Notes: generated from the letters alone by a model not told the origin. Shown: positions 1 through 7,672, counted from the first letter of the stretch. The stretch: 12,533 nucleotides of DNA from Verrucomicrobiales bacterium (GCA_031279715.1 JAITHY010000021.1:1-12533), one strand, 5' to 3'. Translations and numbers: made by a program.

Positions 1-651
1 GTCGGCGAGAGCGGCAGCGGGAAATCCACCATCGGCAAAAGCATCGTGCAATTGGTCAGCATCAGCGGCGGGGAAATCGCCTACGACGGGGTCACGGTCA
101 GCGGCTTGCGCGGCAGGGAATTTCTGCCGTACCGCAAACGCATCCAAATGATTTTCCAAGACCCGTACAACTCGCTCAACCCGCGCATGACCGTGGAGCA
201 AATCATCGGCGAGCCGCTCGACATTCATTTCAAAAAAATGAGCGGGGCGCGGCGGCGCGCGCGGATTGGGGAATTGCTGGAGCTGGTCGGCTTGCAAAAA
301 TCGCACGCCGCCCGTTACCCGCACGAGTTCAGCGGCGGCCAACGCCAGCGCATCGGCATCGCGCGGGCGCTGGCGGTGGAGCCGGAGTTCATCATTTGCG
401 ACGAGCCGGTGAGCGCCCTCGACGTCAGCGTGCAGGCGCAGATTGTGAATTTGCTGCAAGACCTGCAACAGCGGCTGGGGTTGACCTGTCTGTTCATCTC
501 GCACGACCTCGCGGTGGTGGAGCATTTGTGCGATTACGTCCTTGTCCTCAATGAGGGAAAAATCGTCGAGCACGGCAAGCCGGAGCAGATTTACCAATCA
601 CCACGCCATTCTTACACGCGCAAATTGCTCGACGCCGTGCCGCAAATTTGA
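1..651 (+). CDS. Oligopeptide/dipeptide ABC transporter ATP-binding protein (OppF/DppF type), 5'-truncated by the window
   Basis: This is the ATPase subunit of a peptide-type ABC importer. It sits on the cytoplasmic face of the membrane and powers uptake by ATP hydrolysis. The reading frame is already open at base 1, so the N-terminus lies outside the window. The 216 visible residues start inside the Walker A motif (GESGSGKST, residues 2-10). They continue with a Q-loop (FQDPYNSLNP, 52-61), the ABC signature (SGGQRQR, 111-117), Walker B (FIICDEP, 130-136), the D-loop (SALD) and the switch His168 (ISHD). The tail ends with the SPRHSYTRKLL segment typical of the OPP/DPP ATPases. The strongly conserved NPRMTV after the Q-loop favours the F-type over the D-type subunit. 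The substrate cannot be read from this subunit. The deacetylase and isomerase genes that follow on the same strand make peptide-linked or amino-sugar nutrients conceivable, but that is inference. Family assignment is firm; the exact subunit name is not. Confidence 0.93.
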   Translation, partial: VGESGSGKSTIGKSIVQLVSISGGEIAYDGVTVSGLRGREFLPYRKRIQMIFQDPYNSLNPRMTVEQIIGEPLDIHFKKMSGARRRARIGELLELVGLQKSHAARYPHEFSGGQRQRIGIARALAVEPEFIICDEPVSALDVSVQAQIVNLLQDLQQRLGLTCLFISHDLAVVEHLCDYVLVLNEGKIVEHGKPEQIYQSPRHSYTRKLLDAVPQI

Positions 652-667
652 AGTTTGAAATTTGAAT
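647..667. repeat. Three tandem TTTGAA heptads at the ABC/deacetylase junction
   Basis: The units TTTGAAG, TTTGAAA and TTTGAAT follow each other directly across the ABC ATPase stop codon, which is the TGA inside the first unit. The stretch is A+T-rich in a GC-rich surrounding. No function is apparent. Confidence 0.5.
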
Positions 668-688
668 TTTCCCCCGTATTCTTCCCCC

Positions 689-1540
689 ATGCCCGAACCG
701 ACGTTAGCCGCCAAAAATCTCGACTGGTTCGTCCCCGACGCCATGCCCGCCGAACAAGCCTGCCTCCGCACCACACACCTGAGCATCGCCGCGCACCAGG
801 ATGACACGGAAATCATGGCATTCCACGGCATCGCCGAATGCTATCAAAAAAACGCCCGCTGGTTCGGCGCCATCGTCGTCACCGACGGCGCCGGCAGCCC
901 GCGCGCCGGCACCTTCGCCCACTACAGCAACACGCAAATGAAACTCGTCCGCAAAATCGAGCAACGCAAGGCCGCTGAACTTGGCCAATACAGCTTTGTC
1001 TGCCAACTGGGCTATCCCAGCGCCGACATTCGCAACGCTGACCATGAGCCATCCGTCAGCGACCTTGCGGCCATCATCAGCGCCTGCCAGCCACGCGTCG
1101 TCTATCTGCACAACCTCGCTGACAAACACGAAACACACATCGCGCTGGCGTTGAAATCCATCGCCGCCTTGCGCCGCCTCCCCGCCAACCGCCGCCCGAA
1201 AAAAGTGTACGGATGCGAAATTTGGCGCGACCTCGACTGGCTCGCTGACGATCAAAAAATCCCGTTGCGCGTGGACCAAAACGAAGGACTCGCCCGCCGC
1301 CTGCTCGATGTCTTCCAGTCGCAAGTCTCCGGCGGAAAGCGCTACGACCTCGCCGCCATCGGCCGCCGCATCGCCCACGCGACATTCTCCGAGCCGCGCC
1401 AGACCGACCAGGCCGCCGCGCTGTCCTGGGCGATGGATTTGTCCGCGCTGATGGTGAACGACGCGCTGACGCCGCGGGAATTGCTCAGGCAGCAACTGGA
1501 CAACTTCAGCGCCAGCGTTCTTGCCAAGCTTGGCGATTAA
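689..1540 (+). CDS. PIG-L/LmbE-family deacetylase
   Basis: This is a predicted zinc-dependent deacetylase of the PIG-L/LmbE superfamily, whose members remove N-acetyl groups from sugars such as GlcNAc-containing glycolipids, GlcNAc-malate or mycothiol precursors. The protein is 283 aa when started at the ATG at 689. A TTG at 662 would add nine residues but lies in the A+T-rich junction, so I prefer the ATG. The metal-binding motif AHQDDTE is at residues 35-41 (His36, Asp38, Asp39, Glu41). A second His pair in DKHETH (145-150) fits the third zinc ligand of the family. No signal peptide or membrane segment is visible, so it is probably cytoplasmic. It begins 37 nt after the ABC ATPase and ends 17 nt before the sugar-phosphate isomerase, suggesting one operon and a role in carbohydrate catabolism. 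The substrate is unknown. The superfamily call is firm; deacetylase activity on a specific sugar is inference. Confidence 0.85.
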   Translation: MPEPTLAAKNLDWFVPDAMPAEQACLRTTHLSIAAHQDDTEIMAFHGIAECYQKNARWFGAIVVTDGAGSPRAGTFAHYSNTQMKLVRKIEQRKAAELGQYSFVCQLGYPSADIRNADHEPSVSDLAAIISACQPRVVYLHNLADKHETHIALALKSIAALRRLPANRRPKKVYGCEIWRDLDWLADDQKIPLRVDQNEGLARRLLDVFQSQVSGGKRYDLAAIGRRIAHATFSEPRQTDQAAALSWAMDLSALMVNDALTPRELLRQQLDNFSASVLAKLGD

Positions 1541-1557
1541 GGCATTATTGACGGGAC

Positions 1558-1998
1558 ATGAAAATCGGCATCGCAGCAGACCACGGCGGATTTGAACTCA
1601 AAGGCAAACTTATCGCCAAATTGCAACAACAGGGACATGTGGTTAACGACTACGGACCGCACAGTTTTGACAAACTGGATGATTACCCCGACTTCGGCAT
1701 TCCCGCCGCGCACGGCGTCGCTGACGGTGAGGTGGAGCGCGCCATTCTCATTTGCAACAACGGCATTGGCATGGGCATGCTCGCCAACAAAATTCATGGC
1801 GTGAGGGCGGCGGTCGTGTACAGTGAAACCTCCGCCCGCGATACCCGCGAGCATCACGATTCCAATGTCCTGTGCCTCGGCGGCAGGGAATTTTCCAACG
1901 AGCAACTGGAAAAATTCGTCACCATTTGGCTGTCCGCCCGGTTTGCCGGCGGACGCCATGAGCGGCGCATGGGGAAAGTCACGGAACTTGACCGCTGA
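1558..1998 (+). CDS. rpiB: RpiB/LacA/LacB-family sugar-phosphate isomerase
   Basis: This cytoplasmic isomerase interconverts aldose and ketose phosphates, typically ribose 5-phosphate and ribulose 5-phosphate in the pentose phosphate pathway. It has 146 aa, the normal length for the family. The N-terminus is AADHGG (Asp8, His9). The phosphate-loop region is CNNGIGM, starting at Cys66, the position of the catalytic cysteine in E. coli RpiB. The REHH segment puts a His at residue 99, again as in the family, and NVLCLGGR follows. The C-terminal GGRHERR segment is also typical. The loop reads CNNGIGM where many RpiB enzymes have CGTGIGM, so a related sugar phosphate rather than ribose 5-phosphate is possible. 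It starts 17 nt after the deacetylase. Its stop lies three bases from the stop of the convergent aminopeptidase gene. The family is certain; the substrate is not. Confidence 0.92.
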   Translation: MKIGIAADHGGFELKGKLIAKLQQQGHVVNDYGPHSFDKLDDYPDFGIPAAHGVADGEVERAILICNNGIGMGMLANKIHGVRAAVVYSETSARDTREHHDSNVLCLGGREFSNEQLEKFVTIWLSARFAGGRHERRMGKVTELDR

Positions 1999-2001
1999 GA
2001 T

Positions 2002-3117
2002 TCACCGTCGCAAAATTTTGTCGGGATTCAGCGCTGACCATGCGCCGCCGATGAAGAGACCGTCCTTGCGAATGAGTTTGCCGTCGAACCAAATTTCTCC
2101 GCCGCCGCAATCCCTGCGCTGGATGCTCACCATGTCCCAATGCACTTGCGAGCGGTTGCCATTGTCAGCCTCCTCGTAAGCCTGCCCCGGCGTGAAATGG
2201 AATGACCCGGCGATTTTTTCGTCAAACAAAATGTCCCGCATCGGGTGCAAAATGTGCGGATTAAAACCGAGGCTGAACTCGCCGATGTGCCGCGCGCCAT
2301 CGTCAGCGTCGAGGATTTCATTCAAACGCCGCGTGTTGTTCGCCGTCGCCTCAACGATTTTTCCTTTGGCAAACTTCAGCCGCACATTCTCAAACGACGC
2401 GCCCTGGTACACCGTCGGCGTGTTGAACGCAATCTCCCCCTCGACGCTGTTCCTCACCGGACAACTGAACACCTCGCCGTCGGGAATATTCCGCAACCCG
2501 CCGCACGCAACCGCGCCGATGCCCTTGATGGAAAACCGCAGGTCAGTGCCGGGGCCTTTAATGCGCACCCGGTCCGTCCGGTCCATCAGCGACTTCAATG
2601 CCTTCATGCCGGGCGCCAGCTTCGCGTAATCCAGCGTGCAAACCTTGAAATAAAAATCCTCGAACGCCTCCGTGCTCATCATCGCTTGTTGCGCCATTGC
2701 CGGTGTCGGCCAGCGTAGCACGACCCACTTGGTTTTTTGCACGCGCCGGTTTTGCACCGGACGCAGCAACCTCATCGCCAGCCGCTGACGCTCAGCGGGC
2801 ACGTCGGACGACTCGAAAATATTATGCGCCCCGCGCACGGCAATGTACGCCTGCATTCCCCTCATCCGCCGCAGCTCAACGTCAGCAAGGAAGCGATATT
2901 GCTCATCAACAGCGCCCGCGAGCAACTCCCGCTGCAACCGTCCGGAATGTGTTTGCAAAAACGGAATCCCTCCGGCGGCGCGAATCTCCCGAATCAACGC
3001 CACACCGATTTCCACCGGCGCGTCAAACAACTCCACGAGCACCCTCTCCCCTTTTTTAACCGCCGTTGAATAGCGCACCAACCCGCGCGCCAACTCCGCC
3101 AAACGAGCATCTTGCAT
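2002..3117 (-). CDS. M29-family metalloaminopeptidase (AmpS/aminopeptidase T type)
   Basis: This is a metal-dependent cytoplasmic aminopeptidase of MEROPS family M29, which releases N-terminal amino acids from peptides. It has 371 aa, the usual length. The C-terminal catalytic half is strongly conserved and holds the expected metal ligands: Glu215 in NIPDGEVF, Glu280 in GARHIGEF, His307 in GSFHFTPGQAY, and His326 and Asp328 in VHWDMV. The stretches STEAFEDFYF (148-157) and GPGTDLRFSIKG (188-199) are also diagnostic. The ATG at 3117 has no clear ribosome-binding site, but the N-terminal LARGLVRYS matches the family start. It is convergent with rpiB and lies 108 nt downstream of fluC on the same strand. 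An inverted CCGCTGA/TCAGCGG dyad falls in the coding sequence at 2782-2798 without disturbing the protein. Natural substrates are unknown. Confidence 0.93.
   Translation of the reverse strand: MQDARLAELARGLVRYSTAVKKGERVLVELFDAPVEIGVALIREIRAAGGIPFLQTHSGRLQRELLAGAVDEQYRFLADVELRRMRGMQAYIAVRGAHNIFESSDVPAERQRLAMRLLRPVQNRRVQKTKWVVLRWPTPAMAQQAMMSTEAFEDFYFKVCTLDYAKLAPGMKALKSLMDRTDRVRIKGPGTDLRFSIKGIGAVACGGLRNIPDGEVFSCPVRNSVEGEIAFNTPTVYQGASFENVRLKFAKGKIVEATANNTRRLNEILDADDGARHIGEFSLGFNPHILHPMRDILFDEKIAGSFHFTPGQAYEEADNGNRSQVHWDMVSIQRRDCGGGEIWFDGKLIRKDGLFIGGAWSALNPDKILRR
2782..2798. repeat. CCGCTGA dyad inside the aminopeptidase gene
   Basis: Perfect 7-bp arms CCGCTGA and TCAGCGG are separated by CGC. 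This is one of several inverted arrangements of the over-represented CGCTGA(C) motif in the window. Confidence 0.6.
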
Positions 3118-3225
3118 AGTCGCTTAACATAGCCGCTGACAGTGCGCGGGGAAGCGGAAAATGGCGGCAACCATGCCCTCCCTCCACGCTGACGGCGCGC
3201 GCGGTGGCGGCGGCCTTGGACATGG

Positions 3226-3627
3226 TCAGCGGGCAAGCCAATGATTAATCGCCTGCGCCAAGAGTTGCCCAAGCCAGACGCCGGCCAGGCACAGCGTGAC
3301 GGACAGCAGGATGTTCAGCGCGGCGTGGAGCCATTGTCCGTTTTGCGCGAGGTGCAGCGTTTGCAGGCTGAAAGTGGAAAATGTGGTATAGCCGCCGAGG
3401 ATGCCAATCATGAGAAAATGCCGTCCGTGATACCCGATGAGGGCGCGTCCGTCAGCGCCGCTGACAGTGGCGAGCAACCCGATGAGAAAACAGCCGCTGA
3501 CATTGACGGCCAGCGCGCCGAGGGGAAGCCCCCCGCCGCACCGCGCGGTGATAAAATCCGACAACGCCAGCCGCGCCGCCGCGCCAAGGCCGCCGCCAAT
3601 CATGACTGCCGCGTAACTTGATAACAC
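3226..3627 (-). CDS. fluC: Fluoride channel FluC (CrcB)
   Basis: This small inner-membrane protein forms a dual-topology dimer that lets fluoride leave the cell. It has 133 aa and four predicted hydrophobic helices (about 4-22, 33-55, 65-92 and 103-127). Diagnostic motifs are GGGLGAAAR (11-19), LGALAVNVSGCFLIG (36-50, with the pore Asn at 42) and GGYTTFSTFS (78-87), which carries the conserved TTFSTF element. The start is a GTG at 3627; the next ATG (3603) would remove eight residues that the family normally has before the GGG motif. It is divergent from the mscS-like gene, with only 28 bp between the starts, so the two promoters must overlap the opposite gene or be very compact. No fluoride riboswitch can be accommodated in that gap. 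The stop codon TGA is itself part of a CGCTGAC heptamer. Identification is firm. Confidence 0.94.
   Translation of the reverse strand: MLSSYAAVMIGGGLGAAARLALSDFITARCGGGLPLGALAVNVSGCFLIGLLATVSGADGRALIGYHGRHFLMIGILGGYTTFSTFSLQTLHLAQNGQWLHAALNILLSVTLCLAGVWLGQLLAQAINHWLAR
3451..3465. repeat. Back-to-back GTCAGCG/CGCTGAC dyad inside fluC
   Basis: Two copies of the over-represented heptamer lie in opposite orientation with one base between them (GTCAGCG C CGCTGAC), forming a perfect inverted repeat in coding sequence. Confidence 0.7.
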
Positions 3628-3655
3628 GCCGCCACAATATCAGAAAACCGTCTTA

Positions 3656-4861
3656 ATGCAAGGCACGCGACCGCGTTATGATTGCATTTTCATGGATAAT
3701 TTGGCAAAGTATCCAGCCATGACGGCGATTTTGTTGGCATCAGCGGAAACGGCGCGGGCGTGGGCGGCACGAGAGCTGCCAGAGTGGGCGTTTGACAAGT
3801 TCGGCGGCGCGGAATATTGGCAGTGGGGCGCGCTGATGGTGACGGCATTGTTGGGGTTGTTGTTTCGCGGGATAACGCGCAGGTTGCTGGGATGGTTTTT
3901 GCGGTGGTCGCGCCGCTCACCGGTGGGATGGCACGCCCCGCTGATTAAGGAACTGACGGCGCCGCTGGCGATGATGGCCGCGGCGGGATTTTGGCTCGTC
4001 GCGATTTTCATGCTGGGGTTCAAGGGGCGCGCGGAGACGGCGCTGACATTCACCGCGAAGGTGTTGATTTGTCTCGCGACGATTTGGGCGTTGTACCGGC
4101 TGGCGCATGTGTTGCATTTGGTTCTGGTGAATTACGCCAGGCGCGAGGACAACAATTTGGACGAGCCGCTGGTCAACCTCATCACGCGAATTTTTAAAAT
4201 CATCGTGGTGGTGATTGGCGTGCTGGTGGCGATGCAGAACCTCGGCTATCAAGTCGTGCCCGTGCTGGCGAGCCTCGGCATCGGCGGGCTGGCGGTGGCG
4301 CTGGCGGCGAAGGACACGCTGGCGAATTTTTTCGGCTCCATCATGATTATGATAGATCGGCCGTTTCGCGTGGGGCATTACATCAAGGTCGGCGCGCAGG
4401 AGGGGACGGTGGAGGAGATTGGTTTTCGCTCGACAAAAATCCGCACGCCGCAGGACTCGGTGGTGTCGGTGACGAGTTCGGAGTTGTCAACGGCAGCGGT
4501 GGAAAATCTCGGCTTGCGCCGCTGCCGCCGCGTGCGGACGACGCTGGGCGTCACCTACGACACGACTCCGGAGCGGATGACGGCGTTTGTTGACGGCATC
4601 AAGGGCGTGCTCGACGCGCAGCCGCTGTGCCGGAAAAATTATTTGGTGGCGTTCACGGAGTTCAACGGTTCAAGCCTCGACGTACTGGTGAATTTTTTCC
4701 TCGACGTGCCGGACGTGGCGGGCGAGGCGCGGGAGAAGGAGAAAATCTTTTTGGAGTTCATGCGGCTCGCGGAGCGGGTGGGGGTAAGTTTCGCGTTTCC
4801 GAGCCAGTCGGTGTACATTGAGAAGATGCCGCTGACGGTCAGCGGGCAAGGACAAAGTTAG
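3656..4861 (+). CDS. MscS-type small-conductance mechanosensitive channel
   Basis: This inner-membrane channel opens under membrane tension and releases solutes during hypo-osmotic shock. The ORF gives 401 aa from the ATG at 3656. An ATG at 3692 (MDNLAKYP) is an equally plausible start, and neither has a clear ribosome-binding site. There are hydrophobic segments at about 22-32, 59-70, 101-121, 129-155 and 178-195. The pore helix and hinge follow in GIGGLAVALAAKDTLANFFG (208-227), rich in Gly and Ala as in MscS TM3. The beta-domain follows with DRPFRVGHYIK (234-244) and GTVEEIGFRSTKIRT (250-264). The usual IPNS of this domain is replaced by VTSS (271-274). The protein has extra N-terminal helices compared with E. 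coli MscS. Its last ten residues are partly encoded by a CGCTGAC dyad (4829-4845). The family is firm. Confidence 0.92.
   Translation: MQGTRPRYDCIFMDNLAKYPAMTAILLASAETARAWAARELPEWAFDKFGGAEYWQWGALMVTALLGLLFRGITRRLLGWFLRWSRRSPVGWHAPLIKELTAPLAMMAAAGFWLVAIFMLGFKGRAETALTFTAKVLICLATIWALYRLAHVLHLVLVNYARREDNNLDEPLVNLITRIFKIIVVVIGVLVAMQNLGYQVVPVLASLGIGGLAVALAAKDTLANFFGSIMIMIDRPFRVGHYIKVGAQEGTVEEIGFRSTKIRTPQDSVVSVTSSELSTAAVENLGLRRCRRVRTTLGVTYDTTPERMTAFVDGIKGVLDAQPLCRKNYLVAFTEFNGSSLDVLVNFFLDVPDVAGEAREKEKIFLEFMRLAERVGVSFAFPSQSVYIEKMPLTVSGQGQS
4829..4845. repeat. Perfect CCGCTGAC/GTCAGCGG dyad at the end of the mscS-like gene
   Basis: The 17-bp sequence CCGCTGACGGTCAGCGG is a perfect inverted repeat with a one-base centre, 14 nt before the stop codon. 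The right half is part of a 13-mer, GTCAGCGGGCAAG, that also occurs at 3225-3237 over the fluC stop codon. No T-run follows, so a classical intrinsic terminator is not supported. Confidence 0.7.
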
Positions 4862-4953
4862 ATGGTGAGGGTCAGCAGGTCGTTTAATGCGTTTGAAAAA
4901 TGATGATTGATCTCGCGAACAATCGCTGATTTATGTAATTTCACTTTTTTTTG

Positions 4954-4981
4954 TTGAAATTGCATGATTCAGGCGTAAGAT
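4954..4981 (+). promoter_or_regulatory. Sigma-70-like promoter for the DUF4143 gene
   Basis: TTGAAA (4954-4959) and TAAGAT (4976-4981) are separated by 16 bp. Transcription would begin at about 4987-4989, on top of the ATG at 4988, which would give a leaderless message. The match is moderate and unverified. Confidence 0.35.
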
Positions 4982-4987
4982 TGGTTG

Positions 4988-6178
4988 ATGGTTCAATCTG
5001 CTCCTGACCGTTATGTTGCCCGTGAAATCGAACGCGAAATCCGCGCCGCCGCCGCGCAGTTTCCCGCGCTGGCGGTGACCGGAATGCGCCAGACGGGCAA
5101 GACGACCTTGATCCGGCGTGTTTTTCCCGCAGCCGAGTATGTGACGCTTGACGACCCGCTGGAATGCCAGTCCGCCCGCGAAGACCCGCGCACGTTTCTC
5201 ACCCGCGCGCCACAACTCATCATTGACGAAATCCAGGCACTCCCTGAATTGCTGCCGCATATCAAAATCGCCGCTGATGGTCAGCGCCGCGCCAGCGGGC
5301 GCTTTTTGCTTACCGGTTCACAGGTGTTCCCGCTCATGTCCGGTCTCGCCGAGTCACTGGCGGGACGTGTTTCCGTGCACCGGCTTCATCCGTTGTCTTG
5401 CGCGGAGATGAAATGGAGAGGCGGTTTGCCGCCGGATAATTTTCAAAAAATTTTCAACGGTTTCTATCCCGAGGTGGCGGTTCACGGGGCGGACCGCCAC
5501 CGTTTTTTCGCCGCCTATGTGCAAACTTATCTCGAGCGGGATTTGCGCCTGCTCGCCGCGGTGCATGACTTGCGGTTGTTTCAAACATTTGTGGAATTAC
5601 TCGCCGCCCGTGTCGGCGGTTTGTTGAATCTCAGCGAAATTTCCAAGGAAGCCGGGGTGAGTTTTTCCACCGCGCAACGCTGGTTGTCACTGCTGGAAAG
5701 CGCCGGCCTGGTGTTCCTGTTGCGGCCGTGGTCGCGCAACCTCACGCGCCGCGCCACGAAGTCGCCCAAACTTTATTTTGGCGACACCGGTCTTGCCGCG
5801 TGGCTGCTTCGCTACCACGATAGCGAGACGTTGCGTCACGGACCGCAATCCGGCGCATTGTTTGAAAATTTTGTCATTCTTGAATGTCTCAAGCGCAAGG
5901 CTAATCGCGGGCTTAATTGCGAGTTTTATTTTTACCGCGATTCCAATGCGAATGAGATTGATTTGATTGCCGATTGCGGCTTCGAGGTCGCGTTGTTTGA
6001 AATCAAGCAGACTGCCACGCCGCAGCCGCAACATTTCAAAATCCTGGGCAGACTGCTGCCGCTGTTCCCCAATGCTACCGGTTATGTGGTCTCGCAAACT
6101 CCGCGCAGGCGTCAGTTCGTCGAAAGGCTGCTGTCGCTGCCGGTGCATGAGGCGCCGGATGTTTTGGGGAAAGGTTGA
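4988..6178 (+). CDS. AAA_14/DUF4143-family ATP-binding protein
   Basis: This is a widespread accessory ATPase family of unclear cellular role. The protein is 396 aa from the ATG at 4988. The Walker A region is GMRQTGKTT (32-40) and Walker B is LIIDEIQ (78-84). LLTGSQ (107-112) is the family's sensor-like segment. The C-terminal half matches DUF4143: YVQTYLERDLR (177-187), a winged-helix-like stretch (213-243), KLYFGDTGLAAWLL (261-274), FENFVILE (292-299) and ANEIDLI followed by FEIK (321-340). The last elements resemble the acidic/Lys pattern of PD-(D/E)XK nucleases. There is no ribosome-binding site before the start. A CGCTGA/TCAGCG dyad (5272-5286) lies in the codons for residues 95-100. 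The gene is followed directly by two more heptamer copies and by a Fic remnant. Family membership is firm; function is unknown. Confidence 0.9.
   Translation: MVQSAPDRYVAREIEREIRAAAAQFPALAVTGMRQTGKTTLIRRVFPAAEYVTLDDPLECQSAREDPRTFLTRAPQLIIDEIQALPELLPHIKIAADGQRRASGRFLLTGSQVFPLMSGLAESLAGRVSVHRLHPLSCAEMKWRGGLPPDNFQKIFNGFYPEVAVHGADRHRFFAAYVQTYLERDLRLLAAVHDLRLFQTFVELLAARVGGLLNLSEISKEAGVSFSTAQRWLSLLESAGLVFLLRPWSRNLTRRATKSPKLYFGDTGLAAWLLRYHDSETLRHGPQSGALFENFVILECLKRKANRGLNCEFYFYRDSNANEIDLIADCGFEVALFEIKQTATPQPQHFKILGRLLPLFPNATGYVVSQTPRRRQFVERLLSLPVHEAPDVLGKG
5272..5286. repeat. CGCTGA/TCAGCG dyad inside the DUF4143 gene
   Basis: Perfect 6-bp arms CGCTGA and TCAGCG flank TGG. The dyad codes for AADGQR just before the conserved GRFLLTG segment. 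Confidence 0.55.
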
Positions 6179-6206
6179 CGGTCAGCGTCAGCGGCGTGTG
6201 GGATTG

Positions 6207-6539
6207 ATGCATGTCGAAAGCGGTTTAGCGGCGGCGAGAATGGCATGGTTCTTTGCGTGTCTGAGCCGTTCGACTGAAAACACGGACGCGGTGCTGGGCA
6301 AAATTTTGAGAAAAGCGGAATTTTGGCGGAAAAATTCGGAGCACATTCCCGGTCCGGCGCAACGGCAAATTATCAACCTGTCGTTTGACGGTTTTGCCGG
6401 CCATTTGACGTCCGGCAAGGTGGAAAAAATTTGCAAAATTTCCCAAGACACCGCCACGCGGTTGTTGAAAGATTTGGTCGGCAAGGGCTGTTTGCAAGTC
6501 CACGGCGGAGGGCGCAGCACGCATTATGTGTTGAAATAA
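6207..6539 (+). pseudogene. Fic-family protein, C-terminal remnant without the Fic domain
   Basis: The 110-aa reading frame from the ATG at 6207 matches only the C-terminal part of Fic/DOC-type AMP-transferases that carry a winged-helix tail. The helix after the Fic domain is seen as MAWFFACLSR and KILRKAEFW. The winged-helix segment has RQIINLSFDGFAGHLTSGKV, then ISQDTATRLLKDLV and the ending GGGRSTHYVL. The catalytic HPFxxGNGR motif is absent, and the DNA upstream in this frame is the out-of-frame 3' end of the DUF4143 gene. The gene has therefore lost its 5' two-thirds, probably by a deletion or by arrival of the upstream gene. A stand-alone DNA-binding protein made from the tail is possible but unlikely. 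Two CGCTGAC heptamers sit at 6181-6193, at the inferred break. Recognition of the Fic tail is from memory of the family. Confidence 0.7.
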
Positions 6540-6540
6540 T

Positions 6541-6560
6541 TGCCGCTGACAGTCAGGCAA
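6541..6560. repeat. CTGAC/GTCAG hairpin after the Fic remnant
   Basis: TTGCC and GGCAA flank a CTGAC a GTCAG core two bases after the stop codon. It contains a CGCTGAC heptamer (6544-6550). The following GTTAAAAAATG lacks a T-run, so termination is only weakly supported. Confidence 0.4.
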
Positions 6561-6631
6561 GTTAAAAAATGAAAAATTACGCCTGACCCATGCACATATA
6601 TGCTTTCATACATAAGCACACTTTTTATCTC

Positions 6632-7604
6632 TCAGGATTTAGCATCCTGAATTTTCAGGCAATCAGAAAAGGAACCAATGTAAGTTATTTGTTTTTTGTG
6701 TCTCCATTTTACGATTCTTGATACTAATCGTAATTCTCGGTCTAAAGTATTGGAAAAAATGTACTCGCTAGTTTGATGCTTTATTATAGAACCTCCGAAA
6801 AGTTGCATAGCTTCATCCTTGTCAATAACAAAACGGTGATCTTTGTAATGATTAACCAAATGTTCAGAAAGAGATTGTGCATTATAATTGGTGCCTAATG
6901 TTTTTCCTTCAAGTAATCGCAAGGCATACTGAGTTGCTGAATCATTGATACGCTCAAAATATCCTAATATTCCTAACTCTAATTTATTTTCTAAATATCT
7001 TGCAAACATATCAGAACTCTTTGGATTTTCTGAAACTAATCTAGCTAATGTTTGTAATGCATTTGTTAGTGCGCGGGCAGGAATTCCATTAAATTGTGGA
7101 TCAATGGGGCCTAGTTCACTCATTGATCCCATGTGTATTTCGTCAGCCCCCAAAGAAAGCAATGTTGCTGCTGATTTGGCTCTTCGTGGAATATACTACA
7201 ATAAATTTATTTTGAGATTTAGATTTACAATTTTTGCTAATCAAATAAGCTGGCTCAATTTGACCTCCGTGACTACCTAATATTAACATAATATCTTTAT
7301 CATTCTTAAATTCTGATACAGAAGAATATATTCTATCTGAGTGTTCTTCCCCAATAGGATTAGATTGGTTAAGGAAAAGTAAAATATTGTATTTATCCAT
7401 TTGAAAACGTTTTTGATGGTCATTTAGTAATAATGGTAGAGTATTTTTTAAATCATCCTCTATCTCTTTCCATGTCTTTAAGGAAAGTATTTAATCTAGT
7501 ATGCGTTGAAAAAATGTCTTTTCTTCAGGTTCATTATTTTTTAGAGTAACAGGGCTATTTTCTGAAATAGCATTTGATTTTTCAGGCTTAAAATCAGTAT
7601 TCAT
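6632..7604 (-). pseudogene. SDH-family Clp-fold serine proteinase, broken by a nonsense codon and a frameshift
   Basis: Three open pieces add up to one gene of about 323 codons read from the ATG at 7604. The first piece (MNTDFKPEKS to KTFFQRILD) ends in TAA at 7491-7493. The same frame reopens directly (ILSLKTWKEIEDDL) and runs through MLILGSHGGQIEPAYLI to KFIVV. There an extra base near 7191-7195 shifts the frame. Restoring it gives IPRRAKSAATLLSLGADEIH followed by MGSMSELGPIDPQ, the hallmark of serine dehydrogenase proteinase (SDH, SppA/ClpP-like fold) proteins. The Ser in KSAAT is the likely nucleophile (inference). The rest, to QDAKS, is intact. The gene is much richer in A+T than its neighbours and contains no CGCTGAC heptamer, both signs of foreign origin. 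The frameshift could be a sequencing error, but two independent lesions make real decay more likely. The intact upstream piece alone has no recognisable function. Confidence 0.75.
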
Positions 7605-7672
7605 ATACTGTATGATATGCAGATAACCGTTGATTTGTAAATAAAAATCGCCATTCTCATGTGCGCCAAAAA

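Noticed and set aside
704..1495. A 263-codon open frame on the - strand opposite the deacetylase gene
   Set aside because: Low-complexity Ala/Gly/Asp-rich shadow; the + strand frame has family motifs.
3628..3655. Fluoride riboswitch upstream of fluC
   Set aside because: Only 28 bp separate fluC from the divergent gene, and no crcB-motif pseudoknot sequence is visible.
5967..6206. N-terminal extension of the Fic remnant frame
   Set aside because: It overlaps the DUF4143 gene out of frame and reads as Arg/Ser/Cys-rich shadow sequence without any Fic similarity.
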